Shown here: positions 45,001-58,015 of the stretch, piece by piece
Position numbering within the stretch: position 1 is the stretch's first letter
Layout: every line of letters begins with the position of its first letter
Origin: Argentina anserina
Lineage: Eukaryota; Streptophyta; Magnoliopsida; Rosales; Rosaceae
Direction of reading: 5' to 3'
Length of the DNA stretch: 64,000 nucleotides
Assembly: GCF_933775445.1 (NCBI RefSeq)
Contig: NC_065875.1
Location: 12,475,001 to 12,539,000 of the forward strand
Notes under the pieces: generated by a model
The model's input: the letters and a program-made list of their open reading frames with translations, nothing else
Told to the model about the DNA's origin: nothing
The model's database searches: none
Translations under genes and position numbers: made by a program

Positions 45001-45701
45001 TTTAACAAACGTTAAAAGCTAAAGTGTAGAACCTATGACAATTATTATGATGATAAAATAATTATTTAACTTTGAATATATATTTTAGATTTAAAATTTT
45101 TTAAACTGTTTAGATAAACAAACTCTAAAAATTAGGCCCATCATGTCGTTTAAAATTTTATAAAATGACAAAATTAACAGAAAATTTAACATCTTAACAA
45201 AATATTTTAAAAATTATATTAAAATAAGAGTTAGATCTTATTATTGATCCTTTCACCCAGTCAAGTTCAGTGATCCAAGCATTTGACCAAACCATTGAAA
45301 CATGGAAACATCTGTGTAAACAAAACAAGATGAAACAACTATCAAGATAATCAAAAATTGAAATGAAGCAATTCAGTTCATTTTCTTTTTCCAGAACTCG
45401 TTTTCGTGCTAATAAATGGATAATCTGATGCAGCTAAACAAATACTGCAGCAGACACATCCCACACATCCCACCTTTCAATCGTTATTCAAACCGCATCC
45501 CAGGTCTTCAAGCGAGACCTAATCATCCATAGCTTTCCCAACCATACCTTTTCCAAACTAGTAACAAAATTAAGCACCTAGAGTTCTAGTACAAATCCAT
45601 TCAAAACGTAAATGAAACAAAAAAAAATAAGAAAAAATATTCGACCGTGCAGGGGCATGATGTTCCTCTCCTCCCACTTCTCTCTGCTCCCTGAAAGCCT
45701 T
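45001..45701. other. Intergenic DNA and adenosylhomocysteinase 3' UTR
   Basis: AT-rich to about 45250, then more balanced sequence downstream of the adenosylhomocysteinase stop, probably its 3' UTR (minus strand). No other feature seen. Confidence 0.4.
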
Positions 45702-47730
45702 TCAGTACCTGTAGTGAGCAGGCTTGTATGGACCCTCAACTGGCACACTGATGTAGTCAGCCTGGTCCTTGCTGAGCTTGGTGAGCTTGGCTCCAAGCTT
45801 TTCAAGATGAAGAGCAGCAACCTTCTCATCAAGGTGCTTGGGCAAGACATAGACCTTCTTCTCATACTTGCCGCTCTTTCTCTCATTCCACAACTCAAGC
45901 TGCGCAATCACTTGGTTGGTGAAAGAGCAGGACATCACAAAGCTGGGGTGTCCAGTGGCGCAGCCCAAGTTCATGAGACGGCCCTCAGCCAACACAATGA
46001 TACCGGACTTGGTCTCAGGGAAGACCCACCTGTCTGTTTGAGGCTTGATGGTGATGCGCTTCACTCCTGGGTATGTCTCAAGTCCAAGCATGTCAATCTC
46101 ATTGTCAAAATGCCCAATGTTGCAAATAATGGCATTGTTCTTCATCTTCCTCATGTGGTCAACCATGATGATGTCCTTGTTTCCAGTGGTGGTGACAAAG
46201 ATGTCAGCCTCAGAGACTACGTCCTCAAGGGGAAGGACCTGAAGGCCTTCCATAAGAGCCTGAAGAGCACAGATTGGGTCAATCTCAGTTACAATCACAC
46301 GGGATCCAGCTTGCTTGAGGGCAGCAGCACAACCCTTTCCAACATCACCATATCCACAGACAACGGACACCTTTCCGGCAATCATAACATCAGTGGCTCT
46401 CATCAAACCATCAGGGAGAGAGTGACGGCAACCATACAAGTTGTCAAACTGTCACGCAGAAACAAAACAAATTGTTACTTCATCCGGTAAAACATTCCAA
46501 TAATGCAGTAAACTATAACTGAATAGCCAAACATAAGGAAACGTCATGTTACAAAGTTGTCAAGCTCATGGGCAAAAATATTTAATATCCCTTCAACGGG
46601 TCAATTTTAGAATCACATTGAACGAAACTAGATATGCGAATCCACTACTAGTAAACAAACGTGAGTTAGTACAACTTCCCAAACTGTACAGACATAACCA
46701 AAACAATATCCTCAATTATCGATTCGCAAGCAACATTTAAAAAACAAGACTGGATCTACAATACAAGAGTACCTCATGAATCATAATAGGTATTATTCAG
46801 TTACAAGTATATATAATAATTAAAACTAAATTTTAAAAAAAAACTACTAATAAATGAATAAAACGATAAAATGCAGCAGCACAATTTCTACTTCCTACCA
46901 GAGTGAATTCAATATAGAATTACGCACCAAAATTGTGGATCTAAATAACACAGTATATCAAAAACATGTCAGATCTAAAAGCCGAAAATGAACGCAAAGA
47001 CCAGATCTAAATCGCATACCTTGCTCTTGGTGACAGAGTCATTGACATTGATAGCAGGGAACAACAACGAGCCGCTGGCCTGCATCTGGTACAGCCTCTT
47101 GACTCCGGTGGTGGTCTCCTCCGAGACACCGACGAGCCTGTCCTTCATCTTGCGGTACCTCTTGGGGTCCGTCTTCAACCCATCTCTGATGATAGTGAGC
47201 ACCAGCTGGAACTCCTGGTTGTCGGTCGACGCCGGGTCGGGTAGCTGCCCGGTCTTCTCAAAGACCTCCTCGGCCTTCACACCCTCGTGGATCAACAGAG
47301 TCGCGTCACCGCCGTCGTCGACGATCAGATCTGGGCCTCCGCCGGGGCCCCAGTCGAGGGCGCGCTCGGTGCACCACCAGTACTCCTGGAGGGTCTCCCC
47401 CTTCCAGGCGAAGACGGCGGCGCTGTCGCGGGCAATGGCGGCGGCGGCGTGGTCCTGGGTGGAGAAGATGTTGCATGAGCACCAGCGGACCTCGGCGCCG
47501 AGGGCGGTTAGGGTTTCGATGAGGACGGCGGTCTGGATGGTCATGTGGAGAGATCCGGTGATCCGGGCGCCCTTGAAGGGCTGGGCCGGGCCGAATTCTT
47601 TCCGGGAGGCCATGAGTCCGGGCATTTCGACCTCGGCGAGCTCGATCTCTAGCCTGCCGAAGTCGGCCTGGGACATGTCCTTGACCTTGTACTCGCGGCC
47701 GGAGCTGTGCTTCTCGACGGAGAGAGCCAT
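45702..47730 (-). CDS. SAHH: Adenosylhomocysteinase (S-adenosyl-L-homocysteine hydrolase)
   Basis: Splits S-adenosylhomocysteine into adenosine and homocysteine, using bound NAD, and so relieves product inhibition of all methyltransferases; cytosolic and nuclear. Exon 1 is 47730-47020 (237 codons) and exon 2 is 46448-45702 (248 codons plus stop), giving 485 residues, the plant norm. The 571-bp intron has GTATGC donor and TGACAG acceptor, phase 0. Visible: the plant/bacterial insertion segment near residues 150-190 ([18 protein letters not shown]); the substrate loop [18 protein letters not shown] across the splice site; the NAD-binding GYGDVGKG at 269-276; a helix with VTEIDP; and the C-terminal KPAHYRY with the NAD-contacting Lys and Tyr. 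The start matches MALSVEK-type plant starts. Exon 1 is strongly GC-rich. It appears intact and functional. Confidence 0.98.
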
Positions 47731-47839
47731 TGGGAATCGGGTCGGGTTTACGGGGGTACTCTCTCGACTCTCTTGGATCTGGTTAAGGTTGGATGAGAGA
47801 GTGAGGGAATTGCGAAGGGAGTATGAGAGAGGGAGGGGG

Positions 47840-47847
47840 TATAAATA
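47840..47847 (-). promoter_or_regulatory. Candidate TATA element of the adenosylhomocysteinase gene
   Basis: The minus strand reads TATTTATA (plus TATAAATA) 110 bases upstream of the start codon. This gives a pyrimidine/purine-rich leader of about 80 bases with GAGAG repeats. The element is asymmetric, and its plus-strand reading is the better TATA box, so the assignment is moderate. Confidence 0.5.
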
Positions 47848-47849
47848 GG

Positions 47850-48513
47850 TTGAGAGGGCGAGATGGACGGTCAGGATTGTCCGTTTAGGGTTTGGTGGAT
47901 CTGGTAAAAATGGGGAGTGCGTAGAGAGCGGGGTTGTGTGGTGCGGGGCCTACTTGGGGATTTTCATTCAAGTGGGGATAAGGTGGGGAGGTACTTGGAC
48001 ACGTCTCTAGGTGTGGTTTGGTGAGAAAAGGAGTGCTTATGTGTACACTGTACTCGGCCGTAGCGTATCATTACTTGTCAGCAATATGGATCTTATTTTT
48101 CTTTCTTTACCCAAGAGAAAGTGACCACATTATGACCAATACAATGTCGCAATGGGAAAAAAAAGTTATAGAAATTGTAATTCCAGAAATAGTTTAGTTA
48201 CAAAACCCAAAGAAATAGGAACCATTGTGAAATATGCTAAGAAATTTCAGGACCAGACTATTTCTTCAAGAAATATAAGAAGAGGTGGGTGAAAACATTC
48301 GGTGAAGAGAGAGCAACCCAAATGAATAGAAAACAAAAGTCAATATACCTCGCGAAGACAAAAAAATATGTAGCCTCAACTAAGGTTTGAGGACGAGAAT
48401 TCCTTCGACCTCGTAAATCTTGCATCGGCTATTATTGATATTTTGTCATTTAATATTCGAAGGATCTGCAAATTTACAATACATAATTGTGCGACAGAAG
48501 TCTTCAATTGTGT
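47850..48513. other. Upstream region of adenosylhomocysteinase, no further gene
   Basis: A GC-richer stretch to about 48000, then AT-rich intergenic sequence. Nothing else recognised. Confidence 0.4.
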
Positions 48514-48521
48514 ATATACGT

Positions 48522-49270
48522 CAGGGCCGATCCTGTGTCAAAAATACATCAAGGCGAAAAAAAAATGGAGGCCTCTAAGCTATAGTCTTGTTATTTGTCT
48601 TTTTTTAGCCACATATTTGAAATTATGGAATCGCGAGGTACCCATGGGGAATGTGCAATGGAGACGGCATAGCCGTAATGAGGCCACTTATGTGGGAGGC
48701 ATATCCGCACCTCTTCTGACACTTAGTTAATTTCGAGGATGAAATGTTTTGAACGGGGTAGAGTGTAAGCCCTTGCAAATTTTTTTTTTTGCATTGTTGT
48801 CACATTAACCGACATTTTTTCGTGATATATCAAATTTTTTGTTTATCATTTTTGTGTTAAACTACGTGTCATCACGAGCGTAGGAATATTCGCGGAATAT
48901 TTTTTTGTCGCTCGGTTAATTTTATACGTATTTACAAAAATTACGATTACCTAAGTTCATTTTCAGAAAATTACACTTTTTTCATTTTTAAATCTTAACT
49001 CTTGATTTCCATCATTTGATCTCCGCCATTGAATTAAAATAAAATAAGAGCCTAGGGTAGGCTCACCCACACACAAACCTCTCTCTTTTTTCTTTTTCTT
49101 TTTCTTCTCTCTTTTCTTTCTTATTCTCTCTCCCTCACGCATCCCTCTCTCTCTCTTCTCTCTGTTTTAAAATAGTAAAACCGAGAGACTGCGACCTTTG
49201 AAATTGAAGGCCCTTATTTTTTTAGGCCCCAGGCGCAAGCCTACTTCGCCTTGCCCCAGGGCCAGCCCTG
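48522..49270. mobile_element. Non-autonomous hAT-type element
   Basis: The ends CAGGGCCGATCCTG and, inverted, CAGGGCTGGCCCTG belong to the CAGGGCCGGCCCTG hAT family. Flanking 8-bp duplication ATATACGT (48514-48521) and ATATATGT (49271-49278), 7 of 8. Inner ends hold GGCGAAAAAAA-type and GGCCTC motifs; the interior has a CT-rich tract (49080-49160). No transposase. Confidence 0.82.
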
Positions 49271-49278
49271 ATATATGT

Positions 49279-52200
49279 GAAACAAATATTCAAACAAAGA
49301 AGGAAAATGATCATTTGCATCGGGAATTAGAGTTTCCTCATTATGATGCTCAATATGCAAGGAGCCCTTTTCTATTAAGGACCTCTTGAGGACTTTTAAA
49401 TTTAACCCTTGGATCATCTGAACGGCTGTCATCTTAAAAACAAAGTTTTGAGTGCACCAAATCAACTCTTCACCAATCTTGCTGACAACAACTGGCAACA
49501 ATGTTTTGGTGCCAATTCTCTTCGTCGCCGCCGAGCGATACGCCGTAGGTGGCTTGAAATAGTGTGAAGAGCAAATATGGATATCAATTTTGGACAGAGT
49601 GTTAGATGGACGGTTGCTTTTCACTTTAATTTTGTTGGATATTTTATGAGAACATTTTGTCCGTTTCCTATATATAGTTATACACGTAGGCAAGCCTTAT
49701 AGTGAGCTATACACAAGGGAATTGAATAACTGAGATCACAGACTAGAGAAAATGTAACAAAATGGGAATATGCCAAACTGATAGGCAATATATGCATCTC
49801 TAGCAACTCCTGCTATCTTCTTGAAAGTATATGGAAACTCCATTTTCCTTTAAACAATTGAAAACTGGTCTAGACGTGAAGCGACGAAAATGGTCTAAAA
49901 GGCAATGATATGTGTGTACCTAAACAACTCTCATTTGGTCTGCAAATCTCTGTGACTATATGCAAACACCGTTTTCCCCTTAAAGAATTGAACAAGGTCT
50001 TCACGAGTCCAAGGTGGCAAAAGACTAAAAAGTGCATGCGATGGCAAAGGCCAAAGGGTATCATTGCATTTGTCGGCTGGTGGCGTGTAGGCAACGACGT
50101 CGTTTACGTATGTCTGGTCGTGTCCACCGACTTAGTGAACTTGTCAAGCGCATTGGTGTATGAACCCATACCTCGTATATCATTTCAGGTCTCAACCACC
50201 GACGTTTTGTTATTTATTTCTTATTTTTTGGTCTAAAAAAAATGAAAAAAAAATCGAGATCGGATCCGGAGGCATATATATATATATATGACTAACTGGA
50301 AATCCAAGAGCATGGTAGCGCAGATTAAGATTTGATACCCAGAAGAGTGGAAATGGGGGCCACGAGTGACGATCCTAATAAATAACTGTCGCGGCAAGAG
50401 TGTTGAAATTGTTGTATGATAAAGAGAGGGCTTATTTCAAAAAAAACAAAAACAAAAAAGGGGCGGAGGGTGAGGTGGTGGTGGTGGTGGAGGGGCGGTG
50501 AACGTACGTGAGGTTGTCGAGAGGCATATGAGTTTTTGAGAGAGAGAATATGAGCATGTGCATTTGTGCGTGGTGGGGTTTTGACAGCCTCACTCACTCA
50601 CTGTGAGTTGACACATGAGCTCCGTTCTTCCTTTGATATTCATAAAACGAAGACGGCAACATATTAGGATATGTCAGTACAACTTGATTATTGTTAAAAT
50701 CTCATCTCATATCTATTGTATTCTTCATTATATCACCGATGTTTTTAAAATAAATAGAATCGTCATTAGAGTTGTATTTTTTATTAATTGATACTTTATT
50801 GAGTACTTATTTGTATATATCTTTGATATTATGTCAGGTCTTTATAATCAAGGATTTATGTTTTATGTCTCATTTGTATTCGACAGTTTCATTAATGAAT
50901 GTTTGAGAGTAACCGCACTAGTCGGAAATTCAAAAAACAAAAGTGTGAAACTGGAAGCCGCATGCAGTGGTCTTGCATGGTAACTTAAAAGGAGTAATTA
51001 TCTAGCATCTTTCTCACCTAAATTTAAAGTAAAAACATGTAATCATAGTAATGATGATATGAAGCGTGAAAGAGGTGAATGGCACGTAAAATAATTCGTA
51101 TAGCTTCCGGCCAGAGCTTTCATATGGTGAAAATAGCTATGTGTGAACGGCGCTTAACTGACACAATGAAAGCCAACGATGGTAAAGAATTTAGGATCTT
51201 CAACATCACGAATTACTGTAATGAGTACGAACAATTAATAAGGATGATGATCATCTATCTAGCTACTAACTACGTACTAATTTAGTCAAATTAATAAGAT
51301 AGAAAATGTGAATTAGTGGGTTGTTGATTTTGACATCTCTCTTTTTCAGTTTTCAAACTTAGGTGATCAGGTAAGCTAGGGTTTGACATTTGTTGAAGTT
51401 TTAATTAGAGTTCTGAGAGGATTAACTAGTAGTATTAGATATCTTTGTGTCATGAAATTTTTCGCCCTACGCGCGCTCATCGTATAACATTCATCCAATT
51501 AGCTAATTAGTAGTTAGTAAATGAGAATTGGAAAGTAGTTTGGTATGTATAGATGATGACCTGGTGAATTGGTCTATGAACTTGTACAATGGAAGAGGTT
51601 TTGATTAGTTGGTCTTCTTCTCCCAAACCCTAATTAGTAATTATTAAGAAATGTCCCAGTAATACTTCCATTTGTATTGCTTCTATTAGATATCATTTCT
51701 TCTCAAAGTTGAAGGAAGGGGTCAGTTTTCTTTAGGTACTCGTCATAACGATGATGTCGAAAGCTTAACAAGCCAAAATTGCTTCCCATACACGATTGAT
51801 GCGCTCAGATTCATAACTACTTCGTTTGAATTCTACCTTAATCAACATATCCAACTTCCAAGCATCTGTAGCTAATTTAGGTGCCAAACCATTGAAGAAT
51901 ATTTTCACTAGTATGATCCCTCTTTTCTTCTTTAAACAAATTTAACACATACAATCACGAGACTAAAGCAGGCAACGTCGTCAAAATTGCACATTATGCG
52001 GCTCCTAATTTTGAGCGCTCTGTAAGTTGGTTTAGGCATTCTATTGCGGTTGATATCATGTGGTATTTCCTTTAATATTTTTAACGGTTTAAAATGATCT
52101 CTCATGCTGAAAATATAATCAACTACAGTATTTCTAGGTCAGAGATAATCCAAGCCGAGATATTTTCTAAACAACTTTCTCCCCACTGGCATCAAATATA

Positions 52201-53524
52201 AATTGATATTTAAACTTCAATTAACGTAGGTGAGATTCGAACATAATTACTAGGGTTATCACTAATCACACGTAAGTTCTTACATACACGACCGCTTGTT
52301 ATTATCGAAAATATATTTATTACAATCTCGCAGTCTCACATTTTTATAGAATTTATAGTAAACAAATGGTAGATGCAGAGTAGGTAACCTTGTTTAGTAA
52401 TACGAACGTGTTTAAGTCACTTAATAACACTATTCCTGTTTTCATGGAGTTTTATTAATGTCCTCCATGATGCCTGATTTTCCATGGTTGGTGAACTTGT
52501 GGCTAAATTTAATATTACCAAATCACAATCCTCCACTTGTTTGCTACAAAAAATTGTCAAGAGAAATATTCTCGCACATAAATTAGATCTAGTCTCATGA
52601 TTAGGGCACCCCATGACTAGTTTTAAAGTGCATCACTCACAGCCACGATACGACACGACGTACACAAGTTGCTTGTGGGGGTTTGGTATGAGTGCGAAAA
52701 TGACCAAGTTGCCCATCACCACCAACCCAGAATCACAAAAGCAGAGCTTTCAACCGTTTTTTTTTCCTAATAAGAAAGGGTTTGTGACCGCTAACTCCCA
52801 CCACTCACCAACTTCCTACAATATGACGTGCTCATTACTTCATTTCATTCCTTTCTTTCCAATTTGTTCTTGGTTCTACTTAGCTACATCTCTGGCGTCC
52901 ATTAATGTTACAAGTACTAAAACTTAATGAAGAAAACAAATTTACCGACTACTTTCTATTTGCACACTCTTCTAAACTCATGTTTTGTGTCCAGTTGTTT
53001 AATTATTATTTAACTATGAGTTGAGAAAAGACACATGACATGAATTTAGAAGGGTTGACACAAGATTGACAAATAAATGGTGGTCAGCAAATTTGTTTTC
53101 CTAAATAAAAGTACGATATAAGCTAGATGATGTTTGAAAATCCACTTGTATTAAATTTGGATTTGGAAGCTGATATATCCTACTAGAAACGAAAGGAAAA
53201 AAAAAACTACAATTTGTGAGTATGAAGTTCAAACAACGATTGTAACAAATTTTGAAAACTGAATCTGATGTGGAGCTACTCTAAGACCAACAGTGCCATG
53301 TAACACTTCAAGTTCCAAGTTTGGGTTATATATGCATTTCATCCTTTTAGCATAGTTTAATTGAATTAAAGTTGAGTTAATTGCATATGGTGACACCCCC
53401 TAAATTTTGTCCTTTGCTCCTACACTGTACTGAATGATGTTATAATATACAATGGGCATAAGTATATTTTAAGTTTTTAATATTAAAATAAATTAAAAAA
53501 ATCAGAATTCAATTGAAAAAATAA
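49279..53524. other. Gene-poor stretch with microsatellites
   Basis: No convincing gene over 4.2 kb. A minus-strand frame at 49693-49279 has no recognisable domain and runs into the hAT element. Other items: an AT dinucleotide run near 50274-50288; a GGT/GTG repeat with a GGGGCGG context at 50460-50500; a weak direct repeat (TATATG-AAAC-CC-TTTTCC at about 49829 and 49957). The segment 51000-53400 shows only AT-rich sequence. Confidence 0.4.
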
Positions 53525-53811
53525 ATTAAAACTTTTTTAACAATTTCCTAATCACTTAACCGGCAATGTGATTAGTCGCATAAGCAGACTATTTTCTTCA
53601 CTAATACTTACGATACAAAATCATGTTTGTCATTTAACAAAATTCCTAAGTGACAGAATATTTGCTATTCGTCATATTAGTACTTATGTGACGAGGCTTA
53701 CACGATGAAACTTAAGCGATGAAACATTCGTCTCGTAAGTACGTATGGGACGAATATTTGCTCTTACGAGAATAAATCTTTATGTCTCTTAAGTTTTGTT
53801 TTCCACTAGTG
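53525..53811. mobile_element. Possible end of a CACTA-type element
   Basis: The segment ends TTTTCCACTAGTG, which read inverted begins CACTAGTGGAAAA. It is preceded by short direct and inverted repeats (ACTTACGA, CTCGTAAG, CTTACGAG, GTGACGA), the subterminal pattern of plant CACTA elements. No matching left end was found, so this may be a fragment. Confidence 0.3.
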
Positions 53812-55770
53812 ACTAGTCCCTCAATTCAAAAGCAAATCAACAATATTCTTTTTAATAAAGTACGGGGTAAGATATGTGATGAAGTCGAGAACTCTAAATA
53901 TTATATTCTTGTTGATGAAGATATAGACACGTCCGGTAAGGAAAAAAATGACAATCATCTTGAGATTGGTCAATTCGCAAGGTTTAATTCGAGATTGATT
54001 TTTATGATTGTGAGTGTTCCCAATACTACCTCACAAATCCTTAGAACTGAGAACTCAAAAGTGCTTACTATATACAATCTTCAAGTGAGAAACATGAGAG
54101 GTTAACGATATTTTAAATCCCGGCAACTCCTTAAAAGCCGTGGATGCAATCACATAAAGCAACTTTTGATGGCTGAAACAGGCCAAATAGGACATCCATT
54201 TGGCGAGATCAAGATCATTCAGTGAAAAATGAACCCCAAAACTGGTCAAGTAGCTCCCATGTTGTGTATCATATATTCATTTCTCACCATTTCGGTGAAA
54301 ATTCATTCATTGCAGTTGTTGAGCTTGTATGATAGGACCATGTGGGAGTTGACAGTAAGATATTGAAATGGAATTAATGAATATGAAGTTGAAGGAAAAA
54401 AATACAGCTTTTGTTGATGAAAGAATACATTACTTATCTTTCAGACGACGTCCATTTGGGTCTTTCAAGTGTGAAGAAAAGCTTAAGTGTGAAAAACAAC
54501 GATGATATAACAAGAAACGAGGCGATGGGTCTATTCATTATTGTCACCTAATAATAGATTTACAAAGTCACTTCTTCAAGAATAAGAGAAAGAAGGTTGG
54601 GAGGATTTGGTAAGAGAAGTGGATTTTTTTTGTGAAAAACATGATCTTGATATGCCTGATTTGATTGTTTATTACAAATTTGTTACATGTCGTGATTGCC
54701 AACAATGAAATTTCATTTCAATTGAACATCATTACCATATGTACACAATGTTTGGATTGTTTGAGTGAGTTGAATAGAAGATTCTTATACCAAGCATCAG
54801 ATCAATTTCATTATTATTAGTTCAACCTTGGATCCTCATGATAACTTCAAGAGTTTTAAACCTGAAAATGTTTGCAATCTTACCAAGAACTTGTATCTTG
54901 GATATTTTGATGATGATGAGATGCTTACTCTTCAATCAGAGTGTGCATATTATGAGAAAGATATGTGATAATTTGTTTATTTTTTAGGATTAAATACTTG
55001 TGATACTTTATACTTTACACTTAAAACAGTTTTGTCATTTGATTTTCAAATTAAATTGGTATATCTTTAAACTCACATTTATCAATAGTTTTTATCTATT
55101 TCGTTAGTTGACCGTTAAAAAAAATCTGTTAAATTTTTTAAATGGTTGAAATACCCCCAATTCAAATCAATTTATTTTATTCTAATTCTTTAGCTTTTCC
55201 TTCTCCTTTTTTTGTTTGTTTTGTTTTCCTTAATCTTTTTTTTGGTGCATCAAATATAAATTATAACAATGTTATCAACACAAAATATCACACTTATATG
55301 TATATATATACATATATATATATATGATATGACAAATAGAAAATGCTATCAAAATAATAATGTCAAATTTTTCAATAGTGCTTCATTTGAAAAAACAATT
55401 CTCCTTGTGCCAACCTATACAGAGAAAAAGTATGCATACAAGTGTTAGAGAAAAAATAAGGAAAAATAAAATTGATTTCTAATGAGGATATTTTAGTCAT
55501 TTTAACGTCAAATATTTGGCATGTCAATGAAATAACAGATTAATTTAACGGAATAGACAAATTTGTCGATGATATAGAGCTCGAGAATATACTAATTAAA
55601 GTTGAAACCCAAGGGATAAAACTATTTTTAGGTGTAAAGTATAAGATATCACAAGTATCTAATCCTAATTTTTACTATCCTTGTTTTTATGGCAACAATT
55701 GAAAGGACATTTTCAACTATAAACATTATAAAGAATAAACTTAGAAATGTTGAGGTTGCATGCTTGGTTA
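53812..55770 (+). pseudogene. hAT-type transposase-like protein (zinc finger MYM/TTF-type), decayed
   Basis: Remains of a plant TTF-type zinc finger protein with hAT dimerisation domain. Pieces in order: a transposase core start with KVRGKICDEVENSKYYILVDE (53860-53925) and IVSVPNTTSQ; NLQVRNMRG at about 54080-54102; a GWEDLVREVDFFCEKHDLDMPD segment (about 54597-54660); a LNDxFKSFKPENVCNL-like segment (about 54830-54960); and the dimerisation signature ATIERTFSTINIIKNKLRN (about 55690-55747). Stops, frameshifts and a 685-bp insertion (54984-55668) break it. The DNA-binding N-terminus is missing; it may have been removed at the CACTA-like end at 53811. Confidence 0.75.
54984..55668. mobile_element. 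Inverted-repeat element inserted in the hAT-like pseudogene
   Basis: Left end TTAGGATTAAATACTTGTGA and inverted right end TTAGGATTAGATACTTGTGA are followed on both sides by TACTTTATACTTTACAC-like sequence and AAATTAxxTTxGTATAT. The arms reach at least 80 bases. The interior is AT-rich with a TATATA microsatellite near 55300-55327. No target duplication could be confirmed. A Mutator-type MITE is the likely class. Confidence 0.7.
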
Positions 55771-55996
55771 AAGCATTTTCAAATATGAACATTACAAAAT
55801 TGTTGAATCGAATCCCCTTCTGGTCATCAATGGAATGATGAGGGAATTAAACTGGTGTATCACCAAGATTTGTGAGGGATTTAGGCACATTTACTCACCC
55901 GGAATGAATTTCATCATGAATAGGTGGCTAAATGAATGAGTGACGAAATAGAATTAGTAGAGAGATTTTGAATTCCATTATGCGTTTACTTACCGT

Positions 55997-56572
55997 CAAT
56001 GGTCTAAATATCGCTTATCGGTATCGTATCGGTCGAGGGATAAAACGATATATAGGAGATATATCGGGGATATATCGATATATATCGGTTTTATCGGATT
56101 TGCTTATTTTCAATAAAATTTATAAAATTATACTTCAATATGTACCAAAATAAACTAAAAAACGGTACTAAGTAAATTAAAGAAAATAAATATTTAATTT
56201 TGTGACAATTAAAGTACACGAACGACATCTAATAATAAAAATAGGTATTTAAGAATGATTATTTAGACTTTAAATTCATCATATATATTTAAAATATATA
56301 TAAATTAAAAATATATATGAAAAAATGAAAAAAAAATATATATAAGATTTTCAAAAAAAGAGAGGAAATAAATATTAAAAAATTAAACAAAAATTGAAAG
56401 AAAAATATATATGAAAAAATGAAAAAAATATATAAGATTTAAAAAAAAGAGAGGATATAAATATTAAAAAATTAAACAAAAATTGAAAGAAAAAAAAATC
56501 AAAGTTTGACCGATATGCCCTTATTGTATCGGATTCGAAATATTGGCGATATATCCGATATTTCGAACACTG
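55997..56572. mobile_element. Non-autonomous hAT-type element (GATATATCG-rich ends)
   Basis: Perfect 8-bp duplication CTTACCGT (55989-55996 and 56573-56580). Ends are CAATGGTCTAAATATCG and, inverted, CAGTGTTCGAAATATCG. Both subterminal regions are packed with ATCGG/GATATATCG motifs. The interior is A-rich with a near-duplicate block (AAATATATATGAAAAAATG at about 56310 and 56403). No transposase. Confidence 0.85.
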
Positions 56573-56580
56573 CTTACCGT

Positions 56581-56777
56581 ATAGAATTTGATTTAGGAAT
56601 TGAACTAATTCTAGTTTGATTACTAAAGTAACCTTAAAATGTAGTTATACATTTCAGTCATTCTCATTGCAAACTGTCATATATATATATATTGATATAG
56701 ATGATTTTCTCTATTTTGTCATATTGATGATCTTAATTGATAGAGAAGTTATGTGAAACTAACGAGTTAACTGATAC

Positions 56778-56808
<31 letters not shown>

Positions 56809-57916
56809 TGAGGTTACATATTAACATCTAACTTCCTACATGCAACTCTCTTGTGCCAAAATTTGTCAAAATTATTTTTGTATTATGACTATGTTTTAAG
56901 TTAAGGAAGACACAAGGGTTAGACAATAACAATAAAAACATATTCATCATCTAGTTTGAAAAATTTACCATATTAATAGAGGGTATCATCGGAATAAATA
57001 TATCGATTCATAATGTTTTAATCCCACCCACCTCTCATTTTGGATTTTTAAATCTGAATTGTTAAAAATTAAATTCCGGATGAAGAAGTGTGACCCACAT
57101 TTACGACAATTCCATCTTCTGTAAGTAAACGATGAAATTCTCTAAAACCATAATCATTCCCTCACTTTTCCATTCTATTCCTATTAAGTAAAGTGCCCTG
57201 AACTCTCACCTCACCACCATTCACTATCTCATCGAATTATGAGGATATACATTAAAACCCCAATCTTTCTTCATCATGTCATTCATGTGTTGTTTATTAT
57301 TGTATACAATTAAGTTTCTTTTTTTATTTGGATATGGTGTTTGACTCAATGTTTTAGTTTTATTTCACTAAATGGGATGAGATTGGATTGAGTTTCTAGC
57401 AAGTTTGATTCAAATTATGGTTTTTGATTTTTAAATTTATGTGTTGTATGATATGGGCATAGCTCATTGAACCTGGTGTTGAATCTCCAAGATATCTCAG
57501 ACATGAACTTGGATACTTAGACTGAATAACTAGTCAAAAATTTTACACAGAAATCAACTCGCGCCGAACTGATGTACCGAGTAATCCGATATCATGTATT
57601 TTCAATTTAATTTTCGGTGTTGATTTTCAGTCGAATACGAGTTTGGGCCAAACCCAATCCATCCCAATCTATGCCCACCCCTAGAAGTTGGAGTAGTGTA
57701 AGCTTTTTCTTTCTTTCTTTTGTTAATGCCTTCTCTAACTAACACACAAACAGAACTAATTCCCAACTGATGCATATACAACGCTGTGATATAGAATTAG
57801 AACGGTATACAGTTCCTAGAGATCCCAAATAATAAAGAAAAGAAATCCACATCTGACACCAACCACCGAAAAAATCACAAGGACACAATAGTACTTTCGC
57901 ATAAAAGAGTGAGTGT
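56581..57916. other. Intergenic DNA upstream of serine hydroxymethyltransferase
   Basis: AT dinucleotide runs near 56683-56693 and 56778-56802. GGGCCAAACCCAATCC...CCCACCCCTAG at about 57645-57684 looks like one end of another hAT-type element of the TAGGGGTGGG class, but no partner end was found. No gene. Confidence 0.45.
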
Positions 57917-57922
57917 TATAAA
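57917..57922 (+). promoter_or_regulatory. TATA box of the serine hydroxymethyltransferase gene
   Basis: TATAAA 99 bases upstream of the start codon. It is followed by a CT-rich leader (TCCTCCTCTTCTTCTTCC), typical of highly expressed plant genes. It implies a transcription start near 57950 and a leader of about 65 bases. Confidence 0.65.
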
Positions 57923-58015
57923 GCCAGAAATACCAGTTTGCCACCACCACACCCACAACTCACTTCTCCTTCCTCCTCTTCTTCTTCCTCCCCATTTCTC
58001 TCTCTATCTCCAACA

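Noticed and set aside
46988..47848. 286-codon plus-strand frame across adenosylhomocysteinase exon 1
   Set aside because: Antisense shadow of a GC-rich coding exon with no domain of its own.
49279..49693. 150-codon minus-strand frame as a gene
   Set aside because: No domain, and its C-terminal part is the end of a hAT element.
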